A stretch of 7,101 bases of DNA, taken from an uncultured Lachnospiraceae bacterium (GTDB lineage: Bacteria; Bacillota_A; Clostridia; Lachnospirales; Lachnospiraceae). Of this stretch, positions 1 through 6,194 are shown piece after piece. Under the pieces are notes generated by a model. It saw only the letters and a program-made list of their open reading frames with translations. It was not told where the DNA came from and searched no databases. Both the position numbers and the translations under genes were made by a program. How positions within the stretch are numbered: the first letter of the stretch is position 1; every line of letters begins with the position of its first letter. Where the stretch lies: assembly GCA_947175285.1 (NCBI GenBank), contig CAMWMM010000254.1, positions 1 to 7,101 of the forward strand, given 5' to 3'.

Positions 1-76
1 TTTGTAGTGTTGAGTAAGCGGCAGAATTTGCCTGAATGTGCGAATGCACGGTTCGTTGATTACTCTTGTTTAATTT

Positions 77-105
77 ATCATAAACTTTTATTTTCTCATT
101 GTCAA
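77..105 (-). promoter_or_regulatory. Sigma-A type promoter reading out of the window
   Basis: On the minus strand a perfect TTGACA (-35, 105 to 100) is followed after 17 bases by TATGAT (-10, 82 to 77), so transcription should start near position 70 and run left off the window. The remaining 70 bases downstream show no convincing start codon with an SD, so the target gene is not visible. The 143 bases left of the MATE gene otherwise hold only a short GGCAA/TTGCC palindrome and no clear terminator. Confidence 0.5.
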
Positions 106-143
106 GAGAAATATTGTTGTACGGCAATTTGCCCATATGAATA

Positions 144-1493
144 TTATTCCGCTGCTTTTAACTCTTTATGAATCTGCAATGCCATAAAAATTGTGATAAC
201 AGCCGATAGTATATCAGCAATCGGCTGGGCATAGAGAATTCCGTTTATGCCATAGAATTTCGGAAGCAGCAAAATAACCGGAACAAAACAAATCCCCTGT
301 CTGCAGGCACCAAGAATAAAGCCCTTTGCGCCTTTTCCAAGAGCTAGAAATAGAGAAGAATAAACGGTATAAAATCCAAACAGGAAAAAAGAAAGTCCAT
401 TTGCCAAAAGAGATTTTTGACCCACTGAAATCATATCACCGTTTCCATTTGCAAACTGTGATATGATTTGTGCGGAAAATAGAGCCATCAATGAACCCAC
501 AACTACGCAGAAAACAGATGACCACAAAACCGAGATTTTAATTGCGCCCCTCAAACGGTCAAATTTTTTTGCGCCATAGCTAAATCCTGCAATCGGTTGA
601 AAACCTTTCAAAAAACCAAACACAACTAAGGTTCCCATAGATGTTATCCTTGTAACTGCACCCATTCCGGCAATCACTGCATCACCATATCCGTTTGCAG
701 CCCGATTAATTAAAGCAATAGAAAGGCTGGTAAGAAGCTGGAAGGTTAATGTCGGAATGCCTATTTTAAGAATTTCTGCGTAAATTTGTTTCGAAAACTT
801 AAACTCCTGTATTCTAAAAGAAAAGGCACTCTTTTTGCGAAGCACATAAGTTAAATAAACAAGGGCAGAAACAAATTGAGAAATAGCGGTGGCAATGGCA
901 GCACCTGCAACGCCCATATTAAGTACATAGATAAATACCGGGTCTAAACCAACATTCAATACAGCACCCAGCAATAAGGCGCACATAGTTGTTTTGGCTG
1001 CCCCCTCACTTGCCACAATGTTATTCATTGTTACATTGCACACATTAAAAATGCAGGAAACGACATAAATTCTCCCATAAATCAAGGCATAGGGCATAAT
1101 AGTGTCTGTTGTGCCAAGCAGCATCAAAATCGGTTTAAGAAAAATAGCAGTAGAGATAATAAAAACCCCACCGAATATAATGCTGCTATACAACGCTGTA
1201 CTGGCTGCCTTGTTTGCGGTATCTCTGTCCCCCTGTCCTAACAATCTTGAAAGATAAGAAGCCGCACCGTTACCAAACATCAATCCTAACCCTACTACTA
1301 CCTGTCCTAATGGAAACACAATAGAAATTGCCCCCATTGGGCTTTCGCCTAACCCTCCTACAAAATACGCGTCTACCAGATTATAAAGGGCATTAATCAA
1401 CATACCTATCATAATTGGAACGCCAAGTGCAATAAGTGCTTTCGGGATTGGTGCACTCCCCAACAGCTCCATTTTGTTGTTACGTCCGTTCAT
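144..1493 (-). CDS. MATE family multidrug efflux transporter, MepA-like
   Basis: This 449-aa integral membrane protein should export cationic or amphipathic compounds in exchange for Na+ or H+, as known for the MATE family. The sequence shows about twelve hydrophobic segments in two homologous halves. The first half opens with PKALIALGVPIMIGMLINALYNLVD-type sequence (written here only as a pattern around residues 18-42), followed by FGNGAASYLSRLLG near residue 73, a hallmark of MepA/DinF-type members. The second half begins near residue 240 and has FLKGFQPIAGFSYGAKK near residue 297. The length matches the usual 440-460 aa. The ATG at 1493 is preceded by GGAAAGGAGT at good spacing, so the start is firm. 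It is divergent from a PadR-family gene, and a perfect palindrome sits between its -35 and -10, so repression by that regulator is likely. The substrate cannot be told from sequence. Confidence 0.95.
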   Translation of the reverse strand: MNGRNNKMELLGSAPIPKALIALGVPIMIGMLINALYNLVDAYFVGGLGESPMGAISIVFPLGQVVVGLGLMFGNGAASYLSRLLGQGDRDTANKAASTALYSSIIFGGVFIISTAIFLKPILMLLGTTDTIMPYALIYGRIYVVSCIFNVCNVTMNNIVASEGAAKTTMCALLLGAVLNVGLDPVFIYVLNMGVAGAAIATAISQFVSALVYLTYVLRKKSAFSFRIQEFKFSKQIYAEILKIGIPTLTFQLLTSLSIALINRAANGYGDAVIAGMGAVTRITSMGTLVVFGFLKGFQPIAGFSYGAKKFDRLRGAIKISVLWSSVFCVVVGSLMALFSAQIISQFANGNGDMISVGQKSLLANGLSFFLFGFYTVYSSLFLALGKGAKGFILGACRQGICFVPVILLLPKFYGINGILYAQPIADILSAVITIFMALQIHKELKAAE

Positions 1494-1519
1494 TTCAATA
1501 ACTCCTTTCCTTTAATATT

Positions 1520-1536
1520 AAATATAATTTATAGTA
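1520..1536. promoter_or_regulatory. Candidate PadR operator, copy 1 (degenerate left half)
   Basis: The right half is TTATAGTA, identical to the best copy at 1569-1585; the left half AAATATAA matches TACTATAA at 6 of 8 bases. It lies in the leader of the MATE gene and abuts copy 2. Assignment as an operator is inferred from repetition and position only. Confidence 0.35.
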
Positions 1537-1551
1537 GTATAATTTATACTA
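1535..1551. promoter_or_regulatory. Candidate PadR operator, copy 2
   Basis: TAGTATAATTTATACTA is a perfect 8+1+8 inverted repeat. It is the same motif as the other copies with one symmetrical base change, and lies just downstream of the predicted MATE transcription start, where a bound repressor would block elongation. Confidence 0.45.
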
Positions 1552-1564
1552 TACAACAATGAAC

Positions 1565-1593
1565 ATATTACTATAAATTATAGTAGTTGTCAA
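1565..1593 (-). promoter_or_regulatory. Promoter of the MATE transporter gene
   Basis: On the minus strand TTGACA (1593 to 1588) and TAATAT (1570 to 1565) are separated by exactly 17 bases. The spacer is filled by the perfect palindrome at 1569-1585, a classic repressor position. The predicted start near 1558 leaves a leader of about 65 bases before the ATG at 1493, and that leader contains two further palindromes. Confidence 0.6.
1569..1585. promoter_or_regulatory. Candidate PadR operator, copy 3 (perfect palindrome)
   Basis: TACTATAAATTATAGTA is a perfect 8-bp inverted repeat around one central base. It occupies the 17-base spacer of the MATE promoter. As the most symmetrical copy of the repeated motif, in the most sensitive position, it is the best candidate for the main site of the divergent PadR repressor. 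Confidence 0.6.
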
Positions 1594-1619
1594 TACAGCT
1601 AAATGAATTCTTCTATTTC

Positions 1620-1648
1620 TTGACAAAAGCTATAAACTAAAATACTAT
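1620..1648 (+). promoter_or_regulatory. Promoter of padR
   Basis: A perfect TTGACA at 1620-1625 is followed after 17 bases by TACTAT at 1643-1648. The -10 is itself the left half of operator copy 4, which fits autorepression. The predicted start near 1655 gives a leader of about 50 bases to the ATG at 1706. Confidence 0.6.
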
Positions 1649-1659
1649 AAATTATAGCA
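1643..1659. promoter_or_regulatory. Candidate PadR operator, copy 4
   Basis: TACTATAA, one base, then TTATAGCA: the inverted repeat is perfect at 7 of 8 pairs. It covers the -10 and start region of the padR promoter, so binding would shut off the regulator's own gene. Confidence 0.5.
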
Positions 1660-1705
1660 TTAAAAAGCATCATTTTTTATGGGTATTAAAGAAAGGCTGG
1701 TCGCT

Positions 1706-2230
1706 ATGGCTACGATTGATCTGATTGTATTGGGAATGTTAAAAAAAGAGCCTATGAGTGCTTATGACATTCAAAAACTGGTAGAATACCGCAATATATC
1801 TAAATGGGTAAAAATAAGTACCCCCTCCATTTACAAAAAGGCAATTCAGTTAGAAGAAAAAGGATTCATCAAAAGTAATATTATAAAAGAAGGAAAAATG
1901 CCTGAAAAAGCTGTTTACTCTCTAACAGACACAGGAGAAAAAGAATTTGAAAGACTTATGTTAGAAATTGCAGCTAACCCTATTCATATATTTTTAGATT
2001 TTAATGCTGTAATTGTAAATTTAAACAGCCTGCCTCTCGGAACTCAAAAATCATGCGTGACAAACATTGAAAAAAATGTTAAAACGTTAAAATCTTATTT
2101 GGAAGAAAATATCCGCGAAAAAGAAAATATTCCGGAAATTCCCGAAACAGGTATGGCTGTATTACGACAACAGTTCATTTTAGTAGAAGCAATCGAAAAA
2201 TGGATTGCTTCATGCTTTCCTCTCCAATAA
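1706..2230 (+). CDS. PadR family transcriptional regulator
   Basis: This 174-aa DNA-binding repressor has an N-terminal winged helix (about residues 1-82) with the family pattern ATIDLIVLGMLKKEPMSAYD, then STPSIYKKAIQLEEKGFI for the recognition helix, and YSLTDTGEKEFERL for the wing and following helix. The C-terminal helical half (about 85-171) is the usual dimerisation arm, and the length is typical of two-domain PadR proteins. I chose the ATG at 1706 because AAAGAAAGG lies just upstream and the family usually starts this close to the first helix. An in-frame ATG at 1679 would add nine residues but has no SD. The gene is divergent from a MATE pump and most likely represses both the pump and itself; ligand release by pump substrates is inferred. 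Confidence 0.9.
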   Translation: MATIDLIVLGMLKKEPMSAYDIQKLVEYRNISKWVKISTPSIYKKAIQLEEKGFIKSNIIKEGKMPEKAVYSLTDTGEKEFERLMLEIAANPIHIFLDFNAVIVNLNSLPLGTQKSCVTNIEKNVKTLKSYLEENIREKENIPEIPETGMAVLRQQFILVEAIEKWIASCFPLQ

Positions 2231-2235
2231 TGAGT

Positions 2236-2282
2236 AAAAATTTTGCGTGATTTACTCTGTTCTTAATAAGTAAATCACGCAA
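2236..2282. terminator. Strong hairpin terminator between convergent padR and the sigma/DUF4179 operon
   Basis: A 14-bp perfect stem (TTGCGTGATTTACT at 2243-2256 with its complement at 2269-2282) encloses a 12-base loop. On the minus strand the stem is followed by AA then five T, serving the DUF4179 operon that stops at 2288. On the plus strand the T-run is poor, so padR termination there is less certain though the convergent layout suggests dual use. Confidence 0.75.
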
Positions 2283-2287
2283 GAAAA

Positions 2288-3346
2288 TTAGTGTATATCC
2301 ACTGTAAAAGCTTCCCCTATCTGCACATAATCATGGCTCATCTGGCCGCTTTCCTGCGGTATGTGTACTACATATAACGTAAAGATTACCGCTTCTGCAT
2401 CCTCTGCAATACGACCGTCTTCTATGTCTTCTACATTCTGCATATAACCGTTTCCGCTTCCGCCGTCAAATCTTCTTGTAGTGAATTCAATCTGACGTCC
2501 GGTACTGTCTACTGCCTGCACCATTGCCATATATTCGGTAGAACCTTCTATATGATAGGAAATCTTCTGCTCCAATTCATTTAATATCAGTTCATCCAAA
2601 ACGATACGAGTGCTGTCCTCCGTGAAAAATTCCTTTTGCAGAGGAACATGGAGCGTATCGGCAATTAAGTCCGCACCATCCGCCGTAAACCGGAAATCCC
2701 ACTTGCCTTTTACACTGCCTTCTATATCAATTTCTCCAAATTTCAGTTGATAGCTGTTCTCTTGCGTCAAATCCACATCATCTATGATATCATAAGACAT
2801 ATCAACACCCGTTATTGTATGTTCGTCATTCAGGAACTGTCCACCGCCTGACGAACCGCCATACGCAGTTTTTCCGTTAATAGAAAGCTTCCCGACAGGC
2901 ACATAAATTTTCTCCATAGCCTCCCCGTCTTCTCTTTGCAGTGTATAATTCACTACTAACTTACCCTCTGTCACAACTACTTCCTGCAGCGTGATCACAT
3001 AACCGCTATCTGTAACAGAAGTATGCACAACACTGCTGTATGCCGCCAGATCTCCCGACAGACCAAGCGCACTGCCAATGTTCCAGCTAATCTGCTCTAT
3101 CGCCGCATGCACTTTCTCACCGAATACTGCCGTACTAAAGATAAGAGCCGCCATACAGGCTGCCGCTGCCATCATCCTGCGGGGAGCTTTTCTTCGTTCT
3201 TTTTTATTCTCCACCCGGATTTTATTCATCACTGCTTTTTTATATCTTTCTATATTTTCTGTTTCCAAGCGTTCTGCCTGATGTAATGTATCAAATTCCC
3301 ATTTTGCACCGATTTCATTTGCCAGTGTATATGCTTCTTTTCTCAT
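2288..3346 (-). CDS. DUF4179 domain protein, likely membrane anti-sigma partner of the ECF sigma factor
   Basis: This 352-aa protein has a basic cytoplasmic N-terminus (residues 1-57, with RRKAPRR just before the membrane), one hydrophobic segment at about 58-76, and a large extracellular beta-rich domain. The DUF4179 hallmark follows the TM: VHAAIEQISWNIGSALGL near residue 79. The start is the ATG at 3346, which overlaps the sigma-factor stop as ATGA and has AGGAGT upstream. The reading frame stays open to 3520, but that part lies inside the sigma gene and is only frame shadow. Known from the family: DUF4179 genes commonly follow ECF sigma genes in Firmicutes. Inferred: the short inner part holds the sigma factor at the membrane until the outer domain senses envelope stress. 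No classical zinc anti-sigma HxxxCxxC motif is present, so the mechanism is open. Confidence 0.85.
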   Translation of the reverse strand: MRKEAYTLANEIGAKWEFDTLHQAERLETENIERYKKAVMNKIRVENKKERRKAPRRMMAAAACMAALIFSTAVFGEKVHAAIEQISWNIGSALGLSGDLAAYSSVVHTSVTDSGYVITLQEVVVTEGKLVVNYTLQREDGEAMEKIYVPVGKLSINGKTAYGGSSGGGQFLNDEHTITGVDMSYDIIDDVDLTQENSYQLKFGEIDIEGSVKGKWDFRFTADGADLIADTLHVPLQKEFFTEDSTRIVLDELILNELEQKISYHIEGSTEYMAMVQAVDSTGRQIEFTTRRFDGGSGNGYMQNVEDIEDGRIAEDAEAVIFTLYVVHIPQESGQMSHDYVQIGEAFTVDIH

Positions 3347-3903
3347 ATTGCCTTTACTCCTTTCCATCCATCCATTTTCCTGCGAATTTTCTTCTTTCCC
3401 CGGGAAATACGCACATAGACATTGTCCCTGCTCATTCCCATTGCATTTCCGACAGCTTCCGGCTCTTCCTGCGCTATAAAGATGCGCCTGAATAATTCCC
3501 TGTCTTTTGGAGAAAGGCACTTTAAAATGCTTTCCGTTTCTTCGGATATTTCCTGTTCCACCAGTTCTAAAAGAGCCCTGTCCTCCTGCAAGATTTCCAC
3601 TTCTTCTATGGAGACCATACTTTTTTCCCGCTGTATTTTCCTCAGCATATCAATTGTTTCCAGTCTTGCCACACCTGCCGCCCAGTTTGCAAAACTGCCT
3701 TTCTTTTCATCAAATCGCTCGATATTCTGCCAGATGCCAAGAAAAATATCATTCATACATTCTTCCGCCCTGTCCGGAAATCCTGAAAGTCTTTTCCACA
3801 CAACAGAGTGTATCAGCCCTCCATAAGCTTCAATAACATATAAAATACCTTCTTCTTTACGCTGTCTGAGCAGACGGATAAAATTATCTTCATTTGCTCT
3901 CAT
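3343..3903 (-). CDS. RNA polymerase sigma factor, ECF subfamily
   Basis: This 186-aa protein has only sigma-70 regions 2 and 4, as in ECF factors. Region 2 covers about residues 21-92 and includes ECMNDIFLGIWQNIERFD and FANWAAGVARLETIDMLRK, the -10 recognition and core-binding helices. Region 4 covers about 120-176 with LSPKDRELFRRIF, then a helix-turn-helix AVGNAMGMSRDNVYVRISRG that reads the -35. The ATG at 3903 has GGAGGG six bases upstream. The stop codon overlaps the DUF4179 start (ATGA), so the two are translationally coupled and probably made in fixed ratio. A candidate ECF promoter directly upstream suggests positive autoregulation. The regulon is unknown; envelope or antimicrobial-peptide stress is usual for such pairs. 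Confidence 0.92.
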   Translation of the reverse strand: MRANEDNFIRLLRQRKEEGILYVIEAYGGLIHSVVWKRLSGFPDRAEECMNDIFLGIWQNIERFDEKKGSFANWAAGVARLETIDMLRKIQREKSMVSIEEVEILQEDRALLELVEQEISEETESILKCLSPKDRELFRRIFIAQEEPEAVGNAMGMSRDNVYVRISRGKKKIRRKMDGWKGVKAI

Positions 3904-3926
3904 TGCATTCCCTCCTTTTACTTTAT

Positions 3927-3955
3927 AATCCGTTTGGGGGAAAGGGAATCTTACA
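3927..3955 (-). promoter_or_regulatory. Candidate ECF-dependent autoregulatory promoter
   Basis: No TTGACA-like box precedes the sigma gene. On the minus strand TGTAAG (3955 to 3950) and CGGATT (3932 to 3927) are 17 bases apart, roughly the TGTAAC/TGAAAC and CGT(A/C) pattern known for ECF sigma promoters. The predicted start at about 3920 is just upstream of the AGGAGGG ribosome binding site at 3910-3916. Matches are short, so this is tentative. Confidence 0.35.
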
Positions 3956-3964
3956 CTTTTGAAG

Positions 3965-4005
3965 AAAAAAAGAACTTGGATATTTTATTTGTTATACCCA
4001 AGCTC
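3965..4005 (-). terminator. Rho-independent terminator upstream of the sigma operon
   Basis: In minus-strand RNA, GAGCUUGG (4005 to 3998) pairs with CCAAGUUC (3979 to 3972) with one G-U wobble, and the stem is followed by seven T (3971 to 3965). It would end transcripts arriving from the degraded gene at 4051-4402 and insulate the sigma operon. Confidence 0.6.
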
Positions 4006-4050
4006 TCGTTTTTCGTAATAAATTAAATATTTGCAGAGTGTTATGACATA

Positions 4051-4402
4051 TTAAAATGCCTGCCTTTCCAACAACTTCTCTATCTCCTCTGAAAAAATAC
4101 ACTTTTTTATGTCTATTCCCCTATCCACCTTCTCTAACATAGAATATCTTTCTGCAGTGTAACTTTTGGAAAGGACGGCATAAACTTTCTGTACCGGAGA
4201 TGCAGTGACATCCCGGACATCCTTTTTCAAAAGTGTGTTTGCGGTCTTTTACAAAACCAATACAACCGCATACGCTACCTGCTGCCTTTTCAGTAAACAA
4301 TTTCAGTCCTCTGTCCGTAAAATCACCAATCATTGTCACATTTTGCTTGATTTCTATCATGTTTTCCAGAATGTCAATTTTCCCGTAGCGGCGGTCTGCC
4401 AT
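4051..4402 (-). pseudogene. Frameshifted remnant of a small, possibly phage- or ICE-associated protein
   Basis: Two frames together look like one protein. From the ATG at 4402 the first frame reads MADRRYGKIDILENMIEI, then NVTMIGDFTDRGLKLFTEK and CGCIGFVKDRK. The coherent sequence then jumps frame near 4240 to NTLLKKDVRDVTASPVQKVY, and on through SYTAERYSMLEKVDRGIDI and CIFSEEIEKLLERQAF to a TAA at 4051-4053. In contrast, the first frame past the jump turns cysteine-rich and stops at 4121. The downstream frame has a TAA just before the jump, so a deletion or frameshift is the simplest reading. AAGG five bases before the ATG could be an SD, but the original N-terminus may be missing. From memory the GFVKD...PNTLLK pattern recalls small phage-associated proteins (perhaps the PBECR nuclease group), but I cannot confirm that. 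Confidence 0.5.
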
Positions 4403-4654
4403 TTCATCCTTTATCCATCAAAATTAGTAAAAACAAAATAAGAATTGAGAGATTTTTACTACTGTGCTATGTAAACTCCTCCCGTATTTCCTGCACCTAC
4501 TATAGATTCTCATACTTAAACATCCATGCCTGCATTTTACCATTCATGGACAGCTGTTTGCTTACGGCATCTTCACTCCGCCCTATGTTGTTAACATTAA
4601 TCTATACGATTATTATTCGATCTCAGATGGGGGCGTATATCTGCGACTGCCATC
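4403..4654. other. Degenerate intergenic stretch with short ORF scraps
   Basis: No complete gene is supported here. On the minus strand, a tiny 18-codon frame starts at the ATG at 4653, one base after the stop of the 370-aa gene (TAGGATGG), and ends at 4597. One frame over, about 33 codons from 4599 to 4500 read protein-like (GRSEDAVSKQLSMNGKMQAW, ending FKYENL) but lack a start. The two may be one short gene broken by a single-base indel, or a scrap of a lost gene. I recognise no family. Confidence 0.3.
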
Positions 4655-5767
4655 CTAGTCCATAGCTAATTTTTGCTCGCAAACCTTCTCAATGCATTTA
4701 TGGACAATCAGGATTAGTTTTATATTTATCTGCTCTTTATCAAATATAAGTGAGGTGAGAATGTTTACATTATCGTTGGAAACATCCCTTAGATATTGAT
4801 TTAATTTTTTAACATCTTTTAGCGTAAACTCTCCGATTAGCTGAAATGCAAAATCAGACACCTCTGAAAAGTTGTAATATTTAAGTGATGACAACACAGA
4901 ATCTATAGCTCCTTCGAACTGCCAGTACTCAAGACCTCCCTTTTGTAAGTTGAAGGAGTTGCGAGTAATATCAATATTCATAGTCTTGGTAAACTCTTCA
5001 ATGCTAAATTTCTCGATGGCATGTTCTGTTAACACAGGTTTTAAAGCATAGAGCAATGCACTATAGTCGTTTGGCAGGTCTAAAGGAGCGGTAACAATCG
5101 CTACTTTCCCATGAGCAAAGGTTGGCGGTGTACTTATCATAAAATCAGGAACATAGTTTCGCATCCAATCAAAAACTTCATCATTCTCAATATCATTTAT
5201 TATAGCATCAGCCTCTCCACCAGAAACGGATGTACTTATCCAATCTTTTTTTTCGAATATGGTAGAATTGTTGCTTGTTCTGTTTGCTAAATCAATGTTG
5301 TGTATATAGCCTGTAAGGATATAAATGACTGCTTGGCTTAAAGGATAAAAGTTATTCCTTTTGAGACAGCTTAGGAATACCTCAGCTATAAATGCAAGTT
5401 CGCCTTCAGCTTCATAACATTCCACAAGCCTTTTCTTCTCGTTATCAGGAAGTGAAGAATTAACTACAAGAGAATATAAAGCATTGGCCACAAGTGTAAA
5501 ATCTTGTATATTGATTTTGTTTAATCTATCTATGGCTTCTTCTTTGGTAAGGTATAGAAGCTCAATTCGAAGCTCGTTTGTCAGGTTTTTTTTCCCTTTT
5601 GCAAGATTTGAACACACAGAATCAGATAGTATGTTAAAACTATCTGAGTTCAGATAACCTTTGAGCAGAAGGTTAATACAATCTCGTTGAGTTAAATTGG
5701 TATACTGTTTAATGCCACATGTATAAAATGTGGCAAATGTAAGTGGTATATTCTTTTCAGTTGACAA
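4655..5767 (-). CDS. Hypothetical protein, 370 aa, unidentified accessory gene
   Basis: I do not recognise this protein. It is AT-rich, soluble-looking (no signal peptide or membrane segment seen) and rich in predicted helices. The N-terminal half (about 20-165) is a string of amphipathic helices with LLLKGYLNSDSFNILSDSV, ELRIELLYLTKEEAIDRLNK and CYEAEGELAFIAEVFLSCLK. The C-terminal half begins around DWISTSVSGGEADAIINDIE (near 180) and contains VAIVTAPLDLPNDYSALLYA. It uses TTG at 5767 as start: AAGGTGG lies five bases upstream, TAA is the codon immediately before it, and no ATG occurs in the first half of the frame. It has its own promoter and sits between a decayed gene and a toxin-antitoxin-like module, so it is probably horizontally acquired. 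A defence or regulatory role is possible but unproven. Confidence 0.75.
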   Translation of the reverse strand: MSTEKNIPLTFATFYTCGIKQYTNLTQRDCINLLLKGYLNSDSFNILSDSVCSNLAKGKKNLTNELRIELLYLTKEEAIDRLNKINIQDFTLVANALYSLVVNSSLPDNEKKRLVECYEAEGELAFIAEVFLSCLKRNNFYPLSQAVIYILTGYIHNIDLANRTSNNSTIFEKKDWISTSVSGGEADAIINDIENDEVFDWMRNYVPDFMISTPPTFAHGKVAIVTAPLDLPNDYSALLYALKPVLTEHAIEKFSIEEFTKTMNIDITRNSFNLQKGGLEYWQFEGAIDSVLSSLKYYNFSEVSDFAFQLIGEFTLKDVKKLNQYLRDVSNDNVNILTSLIFDKEQINIKLILIVHKCIEKVCEQKLAMD

Positions 5768-5843
5768 TTAGCCCACCTTCTTGCTATTGCTTTTTAACTA
5801 TTTGTTCTCTTAAAAAGTGTTAATAATTTAAAATCTATTATAT

Positions 5844-5872
5844 AATATATCATATAGACAAGAATTTGACAA
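5844..5872 (-). promoter_or_regulatory. Promoter of the 370-aa gene
   Basis: On the minus strand TTGTCA (5872 to 5867) and TATATT (5849 to 5844) are 17 bases apart. A start near 5837 would give a 70-base leader to the TTG start at 5767. It is back-to-back with the toxin-like promoter at 5911-5939. Confidence 0.55.
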
Positions 5873-5910
5873 GAAAACAAAAATAATTGTTAAAAGTCAG
5901 ATAAGAATGC

Positions 5911-5939
5911 TTGCCAATTGTTTTTCTATATAATATAAT
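5911..5939 (+). promoter_or_regulatory. Promoter of the toxin-like mRNA
   Basis: TTGCCA (5911-5916), a 17-base spacer and a perfect TATAAT (5934-5939) predict a start around 5945-5947. The transcript would then begin at the conserved GCGCTCC block and run about 260 bases to the terminator at 6206, leaving an 80-base leader before the first SD-linked ATG. Confidence 0.65.
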
Positions 5940-5945
5940 AATGAT

Positions 5946-5975
5946 GCGCTCCAAAACGGGTAAGCGGTTCGCCTT
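5946..5975 (+). repeat. Shared 5' tag, left copy (inverted relative to 6225-6252)
   Basis: Two blocks, GCGCTCC (5946-5952) and CGGTTCGCCTT (5965-5975), separated by 12 bases, recur exactly on the opposite strand at 6252 to 6225 with a 10-base spacer. Each copy sits right at the predicted 5' end of one of two convergent RNAs. The AAGCG-GTT-CGCCTT part can also fold on itself with one bulge. Confidence 0.7.
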
Positions 5976-5979
5976 TTGC

Positions 5980-5994
5980 CAGATGATTCATCTG
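5980..5994 (+). promoter_or_regulatory. Leader hairpin of the toxin-like mRNA
   Basis: CAGATG-ATT-CATCTG is a perfect 6-bp stem with a 3-base loop in the mRNA leader, between the 5' tag and the SD hairpin. A role in stability or in shaping the leader is inferred. Confidence 0.4.
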
Positions 5995-6004
5995 AGAACT
6001 TCCA

Positions 6005-6022
6005 GATATGAGGAGGGATATC
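6005..6022 (+). promoter_or_regulatory. SD sequence displayed in a hairpin loop
   Basis: GATAT and ATATC form a 5-bp stem around the loop GAGGAGGG, which is a near-perfect SD. The SD is six bases before the ATG at 6024. Upstream CTCC in the 5' tag (5949-5952) could pair with GGAG here and hide it. Structured SDs are common in type I toxin mRNAs; the pairing itself is my inference. Confidence 0.45.
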
Positions 6023-6023
6023 A

Positions 6024-6050
6024 ATGGAAAATCTACGAAAGGGTACTTAG
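6024..6050 (+). CDS. 8-codon leader peptide MENLRKGT in frame with the toxin-like ORF
   Basis: The strongest ribosome binding site of the module serves this ATG, which encodes MENLRKGT and ends in TAG at 6048-6050. The frame continues without another stop through VHMRFDMIVE into the toxin-like peptide. So the leader is either a translational-coupling peptide (ribosomes terminate and restart at 6057, seven bases after the TAG) or the true N-terminus of a longer peptide cut by a nonsense mutation. Confidence 0.45.
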   Translation: MENLRKGT

Positions 6051-6056
6051 GTACAT

Positions 6057-6194
6057 ATGAGATTCGATATGATTGTCGAGATTGCCGGCATTGCTGTAAC
6101 GCTTGTAAGTATTATTATTACATGTATCAGCATATGGCAGAACCACAGGAATAGAGAAAATCAAAAAAGCAACCGCCACTCGCCCAAGTTGTAG
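6057..6194 (+). CDS. Small single-TM peptide, candidate type I toxin
   Basis: The 45-aa peptide has a short N-terminus (MRFDMIVE), one hydrophobic helix at about residues 6-27 (VEIAGIAVTLVSIIITCISI then W27), and a basic polar tail (QNHRNRENQKSNRHSPKL). This is the plan of membrane-acting type I toxins and holin-like toxins of Firmicutes, though I cannot place it in a named family. Its last eight codons lie inside a bidirectional terminator and its stop codon is the first part of the 3' arm, a typical economy of such modules. Its own ATG has only a weak AGG upstream, while the strong SD belongs to the leader ORF at 6024, so translation is probably coupled. A convergent RNA overlapping its 3' end is the candidate antitoxin. 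If the TAG at 6048 is a mutation, the module may be inactive. Confidence 0.6.
   Translation: MRFDMIVEIAGIAVTLVSIIITCISIWQNHRNRENQKSNRHSPKL

Noticed and set aside
1..171. Open plus-strand frame entering from the left edge
   Set aside because: It is rich in rare residues such as Cys and Tyr, overlaps the MATE 3' end and the good minus-strand promoter, and resembles no family.
1679..1705. Earlier ATG for padR
   Set aside because: No SD upstream (only T-rich sequence), and the extra MGIKERLVA is outside the usual family start.
3347..3520. N-terminal extension of the DUF4179 frame to 410 aa
   Set aside because: It lies wholly inside the sigma-factor gene in another frame and has no SD; the ATG at 3346 with the ATGA overlap is the natural start.
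3023..3836. Several plus-strand open frames opposite the sigma/DUF4179 genes
   Set aside because: They are low-complexity, lack ribosome binding sites, and mirror the two well-supported minus-strand genes.
4205..4441. 78-codon plus-strand frame
   Set aside because: It is opposite the frameshifted remnant, Phe/His/Cys-rich, and without an SD.
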